Source: Desulfonispora thiosulfatigenes DSM 11270 (GTDB taxonomy: Bacteria > Bacillota > Peptococcia > Peptococcales > Desulfonisporaceae). Taken from it: a stretch of 45,879 bases of DNA. The DNA lies in the NCBI RefSeq assembly GCF_900176035.1, contig NZ_FWWT01000018.1, positions 1 to 45,879 of the forward strand. The letters run 5' to 3'. The notes beneath the pieces were generated by a model. That model did no database searches. It was not told the DNA's origin and worked only from the letters and a program-made list of their open reading frames with translations. Below, piece after piece: positions 34,439 to 42,201 of this stretch; within the stretch, counting starts at the first letter, position 1; each line of letters begins with the position of its first letter. A program made the position numbers and the translations under genes.

Positions 34439-34485
34439 TATAATTCCTCCCTACTAATTTATTTTAGTTACTTTCTAACAGAGTA

Positions 34486-34596
34486 TTAGCAACAGCAGTT
34501 ACAAATGAACCAGAAGAATAAAATAGCTATAGCTAACCATACAATCCAAGTGCATTCATTGCCACTTCCAAAGTTAAATCCACATCTTTCACTCAT
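34486..34596 (-). CDS. 36-residue Cys-rich membrane micropeptide
   Basis: Starts MSERCGFNFGSGNECTW, then a hydrophobic helix (LAIAILFFWFI) and a CNCCC end. GGAGGTGAT, an extended Shine-Dalgarno, is 5 nt before the ATG, stronger than average. It lies between two further micropeptide genes in the same direction with 40-47 nt gaps and is probably co-transcribed with them. Cysteines flank the helix on both sides, which suggests metal binding or disulfide cross-linking. Confidence 0.75.
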   Translation of the reverse strand: MSERCGFNFGSGNECTWIVWLAIAILFFWFICNCCC

Positions 34597-34636
34597 TACT
34601 TATCACCTCCTTCTATGAACTATTTACTATGTAAAC

Positions 34637-34744
34637 TTAAGCTTTAGCCTCACAGAAACAATTAATAATTAAAATGATAATTATTAAGGTTATGAGCATA
34701 GTTAAGGTATTGCCATCACCGGTAAAACAACCACCGATTCCCAT
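34637..34744 (-). CDS. 35-residue membrane micropeptide (CFC family)
   Basis: Starts MGIGGCFTGDGNTLTML, then a run of isoleucine and leucine (ITLIIIILII) and NCFCEAKA at the end. AAAGGAG is 8 nt upstream of the ATG. Together with the peptides at 35306 and 36396 it forms a family with a Cys-Phe start, LIT plus poly-Ile helix, and a CFC motif just after the helix. It begins 36 nt downstream of the 112-residue protein at 34781. Confidence 0.75.
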   Translation of the reverse strand: MGIGGCFTGDGNTLTMLITLIIIILIINCFCEAKA

Positions 34745-34780
34745 AGAAAATTCTCCTTTCCTAACTAATAGATTTAAAAT

Positions 34781-35119
34781 TTACTTTTTAGATAAAGATG
34801 CCAAAATACTTTGTAAAGATGGGTTTTGGAGCAATTCACTAATTTGTTCAGTTGATATTTGAGGTTTATTATCCATTGTAACGGGAATATTAGTACTAAC
34901 TAATGTTTGTTCTTCAGGAATTAACTCATTATTTTTTATTGATCTAATGTATTCTTGTGATACCGAGCTTATAATCGGAACCAATTTTTCAATAGAATTA
35001 ACTAAATGATCTAAGCTTTCGGTGATAGTTATAATGTTTTTTGAAGTTTCTCTAATACTTTTTGTCGTTACGTGCATTAGAGAGTCTTGCTCAGTTTCCA
35101 TAAAGTCTTTAGGGTGCAT
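34781..35119 (-). CDS. unknown protein, paralogue 2 of the LLxNPxxQ family (short)
   Basis: A 112-residue protein. The central heptad-like segment (KNIITITESLDHLVNSIEKL, then VPIISSVSQEY) and the C-terminal motif ISELLQNPSLQSILASL match those of the proteins at 33049 and 35501; it lacks their long polar N-terminus. AAGGAG is about 6 nt upstream of the ATG. A sigma-K-type promoter (35195-35223) precedes it by about 70 nt. It heads the operon that continues with three micropeptides. Function unknown; scaffold or anchoring of the micropeptides in a spore layer is a guess. Confidence 0.8.
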   Translation of the reverse strand: MHPKDFMETEQDSLMHVTTKSIRETSKNIITITESLDHLVNSIEKLVPIISSVSQEYIRSIKNNELIPEEQTLVSTNIPVTMDNKPQISTEQISELLQNPSLQSILASLSKK

Positions 35120-35194
35120 GTTTGCTCCTTTCTTCAGTAATTAAATTTAATTACTGACACAAGTTAAAGGATTTAATTATGTAATTTATATTAG

Positions 35195-35223
35195 TACTGT
35201 ATGTAAGAAGTAGTAATTTTGTT
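35195..35223 (-). promoter_or_regulatory. sigma-K/E-like promoter upstream of 35119
   Basis: On the minus strand AACA (35223-35220) is followed by 16 bp and CATACAGTA (35203-35195), an exact fit to the Bacillus sigma-K consensus (mACm, 16 bp, CATAnnnTA) and close to the sigma-E -10. It points at the 112-residue gene, with a leader of about 68 nt. Confidence 0.6.
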
Positions 35224-35305
35224 ACAATCATTTATATTTTTAGAATTTTGTTTAAAGTGGGGATAAAGGTAAAGATAAAGGCTTTATCCCCAAAAAAATT
35301 TATCC

Positions 35306-35410
35306 TTATTCTGCACAGAAACAACCAATAAGCATGATAATGATAATGATTGTTATCAGCATTGATAAGGTATTATTATCACGACCAAAGCAATTACCGA
35401 AAAAGCTCAT
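35306..35410 (-). CDS. 34-residue membrane micropeptide (CFC family)
   Basis: Starts MSFFGNCFGRDNNTLSML, then a poly-Ile helix (ITIIIIIMLI) and GCFCAE. AAAGGAGG is 7 nt upstream of the ATG. It is clearly paralogous to the peptide at 34637 (shared CF, NTL.MLIT and CFC). A possible sigma-K-like promoter (35454-35482) lies about 45 nt upstream. Two AT-rich gaps surround it; I see no larger frame there. Confidence 0.76.
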   Translation of the reverse strand: MSFFGNCFGRDNNTLSMLITIIIIIMLIGCFCAE

Positions 35411-35453
35411 GAAATAACCTCCTTTCAACTTTAATTTAATTACTTACCCCGTA

Positions 35454-35482
35454 CAGAGTATGAATCGAGCAAGGTATTTGAC
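35454..35482 (-). promoter_or_regulatory. sigma-K-like promoter upstream of 35410
   Basis: On the minus strand GTCA, 16 bp, then CATACTCTG. The -10 deviates at the last base; the -35 and spacing are the same as in the element at 36546. It points at the 34-residue peptide gene. Confidence 0.42.
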
Positions 35483-35500
35483 ACTGAAAAAGCAGGAAAT

Positions 35501-36109
35501 TTATTGTTTTTGATTATTAGCTAAATTTTTTAGCATATTTTGGACAAGAGGATTTTCTAGGAATTGAGTAAAACTAGCTTGATTTAGAGGCGGTTTAGTT
35601 GTTTGATTAAAGTTACCCATATCTCTAGAGTAATCTTGCTCATCGGGTGTATTAGATACAAAATCATTTTCATCTACATTAGTATGAACACTATTTTTAG
35701 ATAATGAACTAATAACTGGGGCTAAAAGCTCAATGGAATTAACTATTCCATCTACGCTATTAGCAACCATACGAATACTATCAGCTGTTTTTTTTATATT
35801 ACTTGTTGCAGATGTTAAAAGATAAACAGGTGATCTTTTCAATATAGGTTTTTTGAATTTCAAGTTTGGCTTGTGAAACTTTATTCCATTATTTATAGCC
35901 TTCATTTCAGGCTCATTCATAGTTTGAGATGAAAAATTTTCATAATGCTCAGAATAGTTGTCGACTAGGGTAATATTATCATTCTCAAGATTATGCTCAT
36001 TTAAAGTATTTTCTGATATTTCTCCAGAGAAATCGTTTATATCGTTTGTTATTTCTTCAGTAGTAGATATATTTTCCTCATAGAAATCTTTTTTCTTTTT
36101 ACGACTCAT
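35501..36109 (-). CDS. unknown protein, paralogue 3 of the LLxNPxxQ family
   Basis: A 202-residue polar protein. A charged N-terminus (MSRKKKKDFYEENI) and an acidic region (about 15-65) precede a basic stretch (KFHKPNLKFKKPILKR). Then comes the heptad-like segment IRMVANSVDGIVNSIELLAP (about 118-140), a polar linker, and the C-terminal motif FTQFLENPLVQNMLKNL. Two of these parts are shared with paralogues 1 and 2. GGAGGC lies about 5 nt upstream of the ATG. No signal peptide or membrane helix. Probably in the same transcript as the micropeptides at 36396 and 36224. Confidence 0.8.
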   Translation of the reverse strand: MSRKKKKDFYEENISTTEEITNDINDFSGEISENTLNEHNLENDNITLVDNYSEHYENFSSQTMNEPEMKAINNGIKFHKPNLKFKKPILKRSPVYLLTSATSNIKKTADSIRMVANSVDGIVNSIELLAPVISSLSKNSVHTNVDENDFVSNTPDEQDYSRDMGNFNQTTKPPLNQASFTQFLENPLVQNMLKNLANNQKQ

Positions 36110-36223
36110 TTCTTGCCTCCTTTACTTTATGAGTTAGGCAAAAGTATTAATCTTCATAATTTAAAGAGAAGCAGTAAAAAATGGAAAAGGCCATCTTTTA
36201 CTGCGTAAAACTAGCAAGAAAAT

Positions 36224-36340
36224 CTAGCAATCAAATGCTTCTAATAAAATACCAAGGATATAGAATATAATTAATAAAGTAAAGATAACTTCTAATGCAC
36301 CACCACTAAAAAAGTTAGCACCTCCGAAACCACAGCCCAT
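36224..36340 (-). CDS. 38-residue membrane micropeptide (LEVIFTLL type)
   Basis: Starts MGCGFGGANFFSGGALEVIF, followed by a hydrophobic helix (TLLIIFYILGILL) and EAFDC. AAAGGAGG is 6 nt upstream of the ATG. The CGFGG start is shared with the peptide at 34307, while LEVIFTLLI is shared with that at 36748 (LEIIFTLLI). It lies between another micropeptide and the 202-residue protein, all on the minus strand. Confidence 0.76.
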   Translation of the reverse strand: MGCGFGGANFFSGGALEVIFTLLIIFYILGILLEAFDC

Positions 36341-36395
36341 GATAATCCTCCTTTCAAATCGTGAATTTTCATTAATATAAGTATTTTATTTTTAA

Positions 36396-36506
36396 TTAAT
36401 CAAATATTTGGCAGAAACATGATAAGATAATGATGATAATAACCATAGTTATTAACTTAGAAACACAATTGTCTGAACCGAAAAACCCACAACTTCTATC
36501 TGACAT
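36396..36506 (-). CDS. 36-residue membrane micropeptide (CFC family)
   Basis: Starts MSDRSCGFFGSDNCVSKL, then ITMVIIIIIL and SCFCQIFD. AAAGGAGGG is 7 nt upstream of the ATG. It shares the LIT-polyIle-CFC pattern with the peptides at 34637 and 35306. Three tandem sigma-K-like promoter elements lie upstream between 36546 and 36726, the densest regulatory patch in the cluster. Confidence 0.76.
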   Translation of the reverse strand: MSDRSCGFFGSDNCVSKLITMVIIIIILSCFCQIFD

Positions 36507-36545
36507 GAACGAGCCCTCCTTTCTATGTATGTGTTCTTACAGTGA

Positions 36546-36574
36546 TAAGATATGAATGTTAGTATGAAATTGAC
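36546..36574 (-). promoter_or_regulatory. sigma-K-like promoter P3, proximal
   Basis: On the minus strand GTCA, 16 bp, then CATATCTTA. The -10 fits CATAnnnTA exactly. Transcription would start about 30 nt before the micropeptide start at 36506. Confidence 0.55.
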
Positions 36575-36617
36575 ACAACTTTTTTTAAAATTTTTTCTAA
36601 CCTTTTGCTTACACCCA

Positions 36618-36646
36618 TAAGATATGGAGTTTAGGTAGAAAGTGTT
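36618..36646 (-). promoter_or_regulatory. sigma-K-like promoter P1
   Basis: On the minus strand AACA, 16 bp, then CATATCTTA, an exact fit to the Bacillus sigma-K consensus. It lies in the first of two roughly 50-bp direct repeats, and the element GGGTGTAAGCAAAA follows just downstream of the -10. Confidence 0.58.
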
Positions 36647-36698
36647 ACAAAAATTTTAGAAATATTTTTAGATTCTGTGTATGTTTTTGCTTACACCC

Positions 36699-36726
36699 TA
36701 AGTTATGTAGTAAACTTAAAAGTGTT
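36699..36726 (-). promoter_or_regulatory. sigma-K-like promoter P2
   Basis: On the minus strand AACA, 15 bp, then CATAACTTA. It lies in the second direct repeat and is again followed by GGGTGTAAGCAAAA. Confidence 0.52.
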
Positions 36727-36747
36727 ACGAAAAAGTAAATAAATATT

Positions 36748-36852
36748 TCAAGAAAATAAATCCATTAATAGACTTAAGATAAATAATACTATTAGCAAGG
36801 TGAAAATTATCTCAAGTGATAATGAGGCGTTAAAATTGATTTTTTTAATCAT
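36748..36852 (-). CDS. 34-residue membrane micropeptide (LEIIFTLL type), no Cys
   Basis: Starts MIKKINFNASLSLEIIFTLL, then IVLFILSLLMDLFS. AAGGAGGG is 8 nt before the ATG. Similar to the peptide at 36224 through LE(V/I)IFTLLI, but without cysteines. It is the first of the minus-strand series, divergent from glyQ by about 85 nt, and precedes the promoter repeats, so it may belong to a separate transcript. Confidence 0.7.
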   Translation of the reverse strand: MIKKINFNASLSLEIIFTLLIVLFILSLLMDLFS

Positions 36853-36937
36853 AGTAAAACCCTCCTTTTTTAATGTATAATATAGTAATACTTAGGATTA
36901 TTCTTTTTATTTATAAAACAATTTGGGAGGAAAAAAA

Positions 36938-37855
36938 ATGAACTTTCAAGATATCATTTTGACCCTAAACGATTTTTGGGGTAAGCATGGTTGTATTATT
37001 CAACAACCTTACGATATGGAAAAAGGTGCAGGAACTATGAATCCAGCTACTTTTTTAAGGTCACTAGGACCAGAGCCGTGGAATGTTGCTTATGTAGAAC
37101 CTTCTAGACGTCCAACTGATGGCAGATATGGGGAAAATCCTAATAGGCTACAACATTATTATCAATATCAAGTAATACTTAAGCCGTCCCCTGAAAATTT
37201 TCAAGAACTATATTTAGATAGCTTACGTGCTCTTGGGATTAATCCTTTAGAACATGACATTCGTTTTGTAGAGGATAACTGGGAGTCCCCTACTCTAGGT
37301 GCATGGGGATTAGGCTGGGAAGTTTGGTTAGATGGTATGGAAATCACCCAATTTACTTACTTTCAGCAATGCGGAGGTATAGACTGCAAGCCTGTATCTG
37401 GTGAAATAACCTATGGTATTGAGCGTATTGCTATGTTTATTCAAAAAAAAGATAGTGTTTATGATATAGAGTGGGTAGAGAATATTTCTTATGGAGATGT
37501 TCACCATCAAAATGAGGTAGATTATTCTGAGTATAATTTTGAGGTAGCAGATACAGAAATGTTATTTAACTTATTTAATGCTTATGAAAAAGAAGCTTTG
37601 AGAGTTATAGAGCGGGGATTAGTCCAACCTGCATATGATTATGTTTTAAAATGTTCACATACCTTTAATCTTTTAGATGCAAGAGGAGCTATTAGCGTAA
37701 CCCAAAGGACAGGCTATATTGGTAGAGTTAGAAATATGGCAAGAGTTTGTGCTCAAGGTTATGTTGATCAAAGAGAAAAAATAGGTTATCCATTAATTAA
37801 GGATGAAAATCAAAGAAAAAAATTAGGCTTAAATTCTTTAAAGGAGGAGAAATAA
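36938..37855 (+). CDS. glyQ: glycyl-tRNA synthetase alpha subunit
   Basis: A 305-residue class IIc catalytic subunit of the bacterial alpha2beta2 glycyl-tRNA synthetase. Highly conserved stretches include [32 protein letters not shown] and [18 protein letters not shown], then [11 protein letters not shown]. The ATG at 36938 has GGGAGG 8 nt upstream; an in-frame TTG at 36923 overlaps that site and is rejected. No T-box leader fits in the short gap upstream (36853-36937). The beta subunit follows without a gap. Confidence 0.97.
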   Translation: MNFQDIILTLNDFWGKHGCIIQQPYDMEKGAGTMNPATFLRSLGPEPWNVAYVEPSRRPTDGRYGENPNRLQHYYQYQVILKPSPENFQELYLDSLRALGINPLEHDIRFVEDNWESPTLGAWGLGWEVWLDGMEITQFTYFQQCGGIDCKPVSGEITYGIERIAMFIQKKDSVYDIEWVENISYGDVHHQNEVDYSEYNFEVADTEMLFNLFNAYEKEALRVIERGLVQPAYDYVLKCSHTFNLLDARGAISVTQRTGYIGRVRNMARVCAQGYVDQREKIGYPLIKDENQRKKLGLNSLKEEK

Positions 37856-39931
37856 ATGGCAAATTTACTTTTTGAAATTGGTACAGAAGAAATTCCAGCA
37901 AAGTTTATGCCTCCTGCCTTAAAACAATTAAAAGAATTAGCAGAAAAAAAGTTAAAGGAACAACGTCTTAAATATAAAGAATTAAATACTTATGGAACTC
38001 CTAGAAGGATTGTATTAGAAATTAAGGATTTAGATAGCAGACAAGAAGATTTAGAAGATGAAGTTAAAGGCCCTTCAGCAAAGGCCGCCTATGATGCTGA
38101 GGGGAACTTAAGTAAAGCTGCTTTAGGATTTGCTAAAGGTCAAGGTGTAGATCCTAAAGATTTACAAATAAAAGATACGCCAAATGGTCAATATGTTTTT
38201 GCTAATAGAAAAGAAATAGGTAAAGATGCAAATGAAGTATTAAAAGAAATGTTACCAGGTTTAGCGTTAAGTTTATATTTTCCTAAGCCTATGCGTTGGG
38301 GCGATAAAGAAACTCGTTATGCTCGCCCAATTAGATGGTTAGTTGCTTTACTTGATACTGAAATTATTCCTTTTGAAATTGAAGGAATACACAGTGATCG
38401 TATTACTAGAGGGCACCGTTTCCTAGGATCTGATCATATTATGATTAAAGAAGCATCAGCTTATTTTAGTCTGATGAAAGATAATTATGTAATTGTTGAC
38501 CAAGCCGAAAGAAAGAAACTTATTGTAGAGCAAATTATTGAATTAAATAAAACAATTGAGGGTAAAGTCGAGTCTGATGAAAACTTATTAAATGAAATTG
38601 TTTATTTAGTTGAATATCCGACAGCATTAGTGGGTGGGTTTTCTAAAGATTACTTAGAAATTCCTAAAGAATGTATTATAACGCCAATGAAAGAGCATCA
38701 AAGATATTTCCCTGTTTTAAAAGAAGATGGTGAATTATTACCAATGTTTGTTACAGTTCGTAATGGTGATAGCGAACATTTAGATATTGTAAGACAAGGA
38801 AATGAAAAGGTTTTAAAAGCACGTTTAGATGATGCTAAGTTTTTCTTTGATGAGGATAGAAAGAAAAAATTAGAAGACTATGTAGAAAAATTAAAAACAG
38901 TAGTTTTCCAAGCAAAGTTAGGTACAATTTATGAAAAAGTAGAAAGAATTGAAAAAGGCGCTAAAAACCTAATTGCTAGTTTAAACATTGACGAAGAAAC
39001 AAGTAAAAGAGCATTAAGAGCTGCTTATTTAGCTAAGGCTGACTTAGAAACTAATATGGTTTATGAGTTCTCTGAATTACAAGGAATAATGGGTTCGAAA
39101 TATGCTCTGTACTCTGGTGAAAATGAAATAGTAGCCAAAGCAATTTTTGAGCATTATTTACCTCGTAATGCTGATGACTTTTTACCGGAGACTATTGAAG
39201 GAACTTTAATTAGTATTGCTGATAAAATAGATACAATAACAGGATGTTTTTTAGTTGGTATTGAGCCAACAGGTTCTCAAGATCCATATGCATTAAGAAG
39301 ACAAGCACTAGGAATATGTAAAATTTTATTAGCAAAAAAATTAGATATAAATCTAACTACTTTAATTGCAAGATCTATAGAAAATTACGCCCAAAAGCTT
39401 GAAATCAATAATACAGAAGAAATAATTAAAAAAATCTACGATTTCTTTGAATTAAGAGTAAGGAATATCTTAACTGATGCTAATTATCGTTATGATGTAA
39501 TTGAAGCTATCATATCAGTAGGATATGATCACCTCAATCATATTGTTATGAAAGCAGAAGCTTTAAATGAAATTAAAGGTACTGAGGAATTCACAAAATT
39601 ATTAACTGCATTTACGCGAGCTAATAATTTAGCTAAAAAGGCTGAAAGTATTGTAATAAATGAAGAATATTTAGTTGAAGATAGCGAAAAAGAGCTTTAT
39701 CAAGTATTAACAAAAGGTCAAGAGGTAGTACAAAAGGCTCTAGAAAATCACAAGTTTAAAGAAGTATTACAAGTAATTAGTAAATTTGAAGAACCGATTA
39801 ATAAATTTTTCGCTGATGTAATGGTTATGGATAAGGATGAAAAAATAAAAAATAACCGTTTAGCACTTTTAAAACAAATTACGCTATTAGTAGAACCTAT
39901 TGCTGATTTAACTAAAATAGTACAAGACTAA
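37856..39931 (+). CDS. glyS: glycyl-tRNA synthetase beta subunit
   Basis: A 691-residue beta subunit for tRNA-Gly binding and aminoacylation. It starts with the standard LLFEIGTEEIPAKFMPPALK, contains MRWGDKETRYARPIRWLVAL and the HD-like segment KADLETNMVYEFSELQGIMG, and ends in an anticodon-binding-like helical domain. ATG lies immediately after the glyQ stop (TAAATG), with AAGGAGG inside the end of glyQ. A terminator follows. Confidence 0.97.
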   Translation: MANLLFEIGTEEIPAKFMPPALKQLKELAEKKLKEQRLKYKELNTYGTPRRIVLEIKDLDSRQEDLEDEVKGPSAKAAYDAEGNLSKAALGFAKGQGVDPKDLQIKDTPNGQYVFANRKEIGKDANEVLKEMLPGLALSLYFPKPMRWGDKETRYARPIRWLVALLDTEIIPFEIEGIHSDRITRGHRFLGSDHIMIKEASAYFSLMKDNYVIVDQAERKKLIVEQIIELNKTIEGKVESDENLLNEIVYLVEYPTALVGGFSKDYLEIPKECIITPMKEHQRYFPVLKEDGELLPMFVTVRNGDSEHLDIVRQGNEKVLKARLDDAKFFFDEDRKKKLEDYVEKLKTVVFQAKLGTIYEKVERIEKGAKNLIASLNIDEETSKRALRAAYLAKADLETNMVYEFSELQGIMGSKYALYSGENEIVAKAIFEHYLPRNADDFLPETIEGTLISIADKIDTITGCFLVGIEPTGSQDPYALRRQALGICKILLAKKLDINLTTLIARSIENYAQKLEINNTEEIIKKIYDFFELRVRNILTDANYRYDVIEAIISVGYDHLNHIVMKAEALNEIKGTEEFTKLLTAFTRANNLAKKAESIVINEEYLVEDSEKELYQVLTKGQEVVQKALENHKFKEVLQVISKFEEPINKFFADVMVMDKDEKIKNNRLALLKQITLLVEPIADLTKIVQD

Positions 39932-39940
39932 AAATTATAA

Positions 39941-39972
39941 CTTGCCAAGACTTAAATGTCTTGGCTTTTTTT
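39941..39972 (+). terminator. terminator of glyQS
   Basis: GCCAAGAC and GTCTTGGC form a perfect stem around TTAAAT, followed by a T run. Confidence 0.92.
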
Positions 39973-40108
39973 ATACATTATTCATGGACAATATTGGTAA
40001 AATGATGCATACTAGACAACAAACCTTTTTTTTGAAGGATAATTTGCGTAAAATAAGGCATAATCTCTAATAAGAGTATAAACTATATTAAAAATGGGAG
40101 GGGAATTT

Positions 40109-40918
40109 ATGCACTATGTGGTTTGCGTAAAGCAGGTTCCAGACACTACAGAAGTAAAAATAGACCCTAAAACAAATACTTTAATCAGAGAAGGGGTTCC
40201 ATCAATTATGAACCCATATGATGTTCATGCTGTCGAAGCTGCTATACAGTTAAAAGAAAAGTATGGTGGTAAAGTAACAGTGTTAAGTATGGGTCCACCT
40301 TTAGCAAAAGAAGTATTAAAAAAAGCAATTGGTTTAGGTGCTGATGAGGCGGTATTGATTTCAGATAGGGCTTTTGCTGGAGCGGATAGTTTAGCTACAA
40401 GTTATGCTTTAACAAAGGCTATTGAAAAAATTAATGAACAAGAAAAAATTGATTTGATTATTTGTGGAAAACAGGCAATAGATGGTGATACAGCTCAAGT
40501 TGGACCAGGTATTGCTTCACGTTTAAACATATCTCAATTAACATATGTTATGGAGATAAAAGAAATTAGTGATAATTCCATTTCGGTATTTCGCAAAGTA
40601 AAAGGTGGTCAGGAATTAAGTAAAACAAAATTACCAGCCTTACTTACTGTAATTACTGATATAAATGATGTGAGATATTCTAGCTTAGATAATTTAATTA
40701 AAGCTGCTCGTTTTGATTATAAAACGTGGACTAAAGATAATTTAGATGCTGACATAGAACATTTAGGTTTAAAGGGTTCAGCAACAATGGTAAGAAATAT
40801 TTTTGCTCCTCCACAAAGAGAAAAGGGCGAAATTATTCCTGGTGGGGAAGGTAATGGTGAAAAAGCAATAGCTACTCTTTTAGATAAATTAATACCATTA
40901 GATATAATTCCAAATTAA
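40109..40918 (+). CDS. etfB: electron transfer flavoprotein beta subunit (EtfB/FixA)
   Basis: A 269-residue EtfB. The N-terminus VVCVKQVPDTTEVKIDP and the segment NPYDVHAVEAAIQLKEKYGG are typical, as is ICGKQAIDGDTAQVGPGIAS, which binds AMP or the bifurcating flavin. Start at 40109 with GGGAGGGG 5-8 nt upstream; an ATG 15 nt earlier overlaps that site. It opens a four-gene operon whose order (etfB-etfA-fixC-fixX) is that of EtfABCX/FixABCX complexes, which can split electrons from NADH between ferredoxin and a quinone. Confidence 0.95.
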   Translation: MHYVVCVKQVPDTTEVKIDPKTNTLIREGVPSIMNPYDVHAVEAAIQLKEKYGGKVTVLSMGPPLAKEVLKKAIGLGADEAVLISDRAFAGADSLATSYALTKAIEKINEQEKIDLIICGKQAIDGDTAQVGPGIASRLNISQLTYVMEIKEISDNSISVFRKVKGGQELSKTKLPALLTVITDINDVRYSSLDNLIKAARFDYKTWTKDNLDADIEHLGLKGSATMVRNIFAPPQREKGEIIPGGEGNGEKAIATLLDKLIPLDIIPN

Positions 40919-40936
40919 TCAAGAGGAGGTGTTCTC

Positions 40937-42187
40937 GTGGCAGTTGAAGTTATAAAAAGCAATTGTATTGGTTGTGGAGCTTGTGTACAAGCCTGTCCCT
41001 TTGATGCTTTAGATTTAGTGGATGGAATAGCTGTAGTTGATCCAGAAAAATGTACAGACTGTGGAGTGTGCGTAGGAGTTTGTCCAGCAAGAGCGTTACA
41101 TCTTGAGGAAAGTAAATGTAGTCCTAATAGTAAAGAACAATCTTGTAATGTGAAAATAAAGGAAAAGCAAGTTGATAATAGTGAGATTTCTAAGTACAAG
41201 GGAGTATGGGTGTACATTGAACATAGTTATGGAGATATAGCAGATGTGTCATATGAACTACTTGGTATAGGAAGAAAGTTAGCAGATGACCTAGGAGTTA
41301 AATTAGCAGGAATTTTACTTGGAAGTGATGTAAAAGATAAAACTAAAGATATTTTTGAATATGGTGCAGACCAAGTCTATCTTGTAGATGATCCAGTGCT
41401 AAAGGATTATAGAACAGAGGCGTATTCGCATTGTGTGGAATCTTTAGTAGATAAATATAAGCCAGAAATAATGTTAATGGGAGCAACTACCCAAGGAAGA
41501 GATCTTGCTGGATATGTAGCAACAAAATTACAAACTGGTTTGACTGCTGACTGTACTGAATTAGCTATAGAACAAGAAAGTAGACTTTTATTACAAACCC
41601 GCCCTGCTTTTGGGGGAAATGTAATGGCAACTATTGTTTGTAAAGAAAGTAGACCACAAATGTCTACGGTAAGACCAAGAGTAATGCCTATGCCTGAAAA
41701 AAGACCTGGAAACAAGGGTGAAGTTATCGAAGAGAAAAACACACTGCAAGAAGATGATATTGCAACCAAGATATTAGAAATAGTATCTGAAGGTGGAGGT
41801 CTAGTATATCTAGATAGAGCAGATATTATTGTTTCAGGTGGAAAAGGAGTAGGATCTAAAGAAAACTTTAAAATACTACAAGATTTAGCAGATGTTTTAG
41901 GTGGAACTGTTGGAGCATCAAGAGCGGCAGTTGAAGCAGGATGGATGGAACAGAGTCGTCAAGTAGGACAAACCGGTACAACAGTAAGACCTAAAATATA
42001 TTTTGCACTTGGCATTTCAGGTGCTATTCAACATTTAGTAGGCATGCAAACTTCAGATGTAATTGTTGCGATAAATAATGACCCTGATGCTACTATCTTC
42101 AATGTTGCTAATTATGGTATAGTTGGAGATTTAAAAAAGATTGTACCCGAGTTAACAAAAGAGCTCAAAAAACGGCTTCAAGGTTAG
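40937..42187 (+). CDS. etfA: EtfA/FixB with N-terminal ferredoxin domain
   Basis: A 416-residue fusion. Residues 1-60 are a 2x[4Fe-4S] ferredoxin domain (CIGCGACVQACPFDAL and CTDCGVCVGVCPARAL). After a polar linker the EtfA domain follows (VWVYIEHSYGDIADVSYELL), ending in the FAD-binding C-terminal part (GGTVGASRAAVEAGWM; GQTGTTVRPKIYFALGISGA; VAINNDPDATIFNVANYGIV). Start is GTG with GAGGAGG about 10 nt upstream. The fused ferredoxin suggests that low-potential electrons enter or leave directly through this subunit. Gaps to its neighbours are 14-18 nt. Confidence 0.94.
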   Translation: MAVEVIKSNCIGCGACVQACPFDALDLVDGIAVVDPEKCTDCGVCVGVCPARALHLEESKCSPNSKEQSCNVKIKEKQVDNSEISKYKGVWVYIEHSYGDIADVSYELLGIGRKLADDLGVKLAGILLGSDVKDKTKDIFEYGADQVYLVDDPVLKDYRTEAYSHCVESLVDKYKPEIMLMGATTQGRDLAGYVATKLQTGLTADCTELAIEQESRLLLQTRPAFGGNVMATIVCKESRPQMSTVRPRVMPMPEKRPGNKGEVIEEKNTLQEDDIATKILEIVSEGGGLVYLDRADIIVSGGKGVGSKENFKILQDLADVLGGTVGASRAAVEAGWMEQSRQVGQTGTTVRPKIYFALGISGAIQHLVGMQTSDVIVAINNDPDATIFNVANYGIVGDLKKIVPELTKELKKRLQG

Positions 42188-42201
42188 GGGGGATGATATA
42201 A

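Larger units (their letters stand above)
36606..36736. repeat. two imperfect direct repeats carrying promoter-like elements
   Basis: Copies at about 36604-36655 and 36685-36735 share TTTTGCTTACACCC, TAAG.TATG, AGT and AAGTGTTAC in the same order, with AT-rich sequence between. The conserved positions coincide with the -35, -10 and early transcribed region of the minus-strand promoters P1 and P2, so the repeat is probably a duplicated promoter unit. Confidence 0.6.

Noticed and set aside
36123-36131. CATAAAGTA on the minus strand just upstream of the gene at 36109
   Set aside because: It fits a sigma-K -10, but the transcription start would fall in the ribosome site and no -35 is seen at 16 bp.
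36853-36937. T-box leader upstream of glyQS
   Set aside because: Only about 85 nt separate glyQ from the divergent micropeptide gene, with no T-box sequence or terminator.
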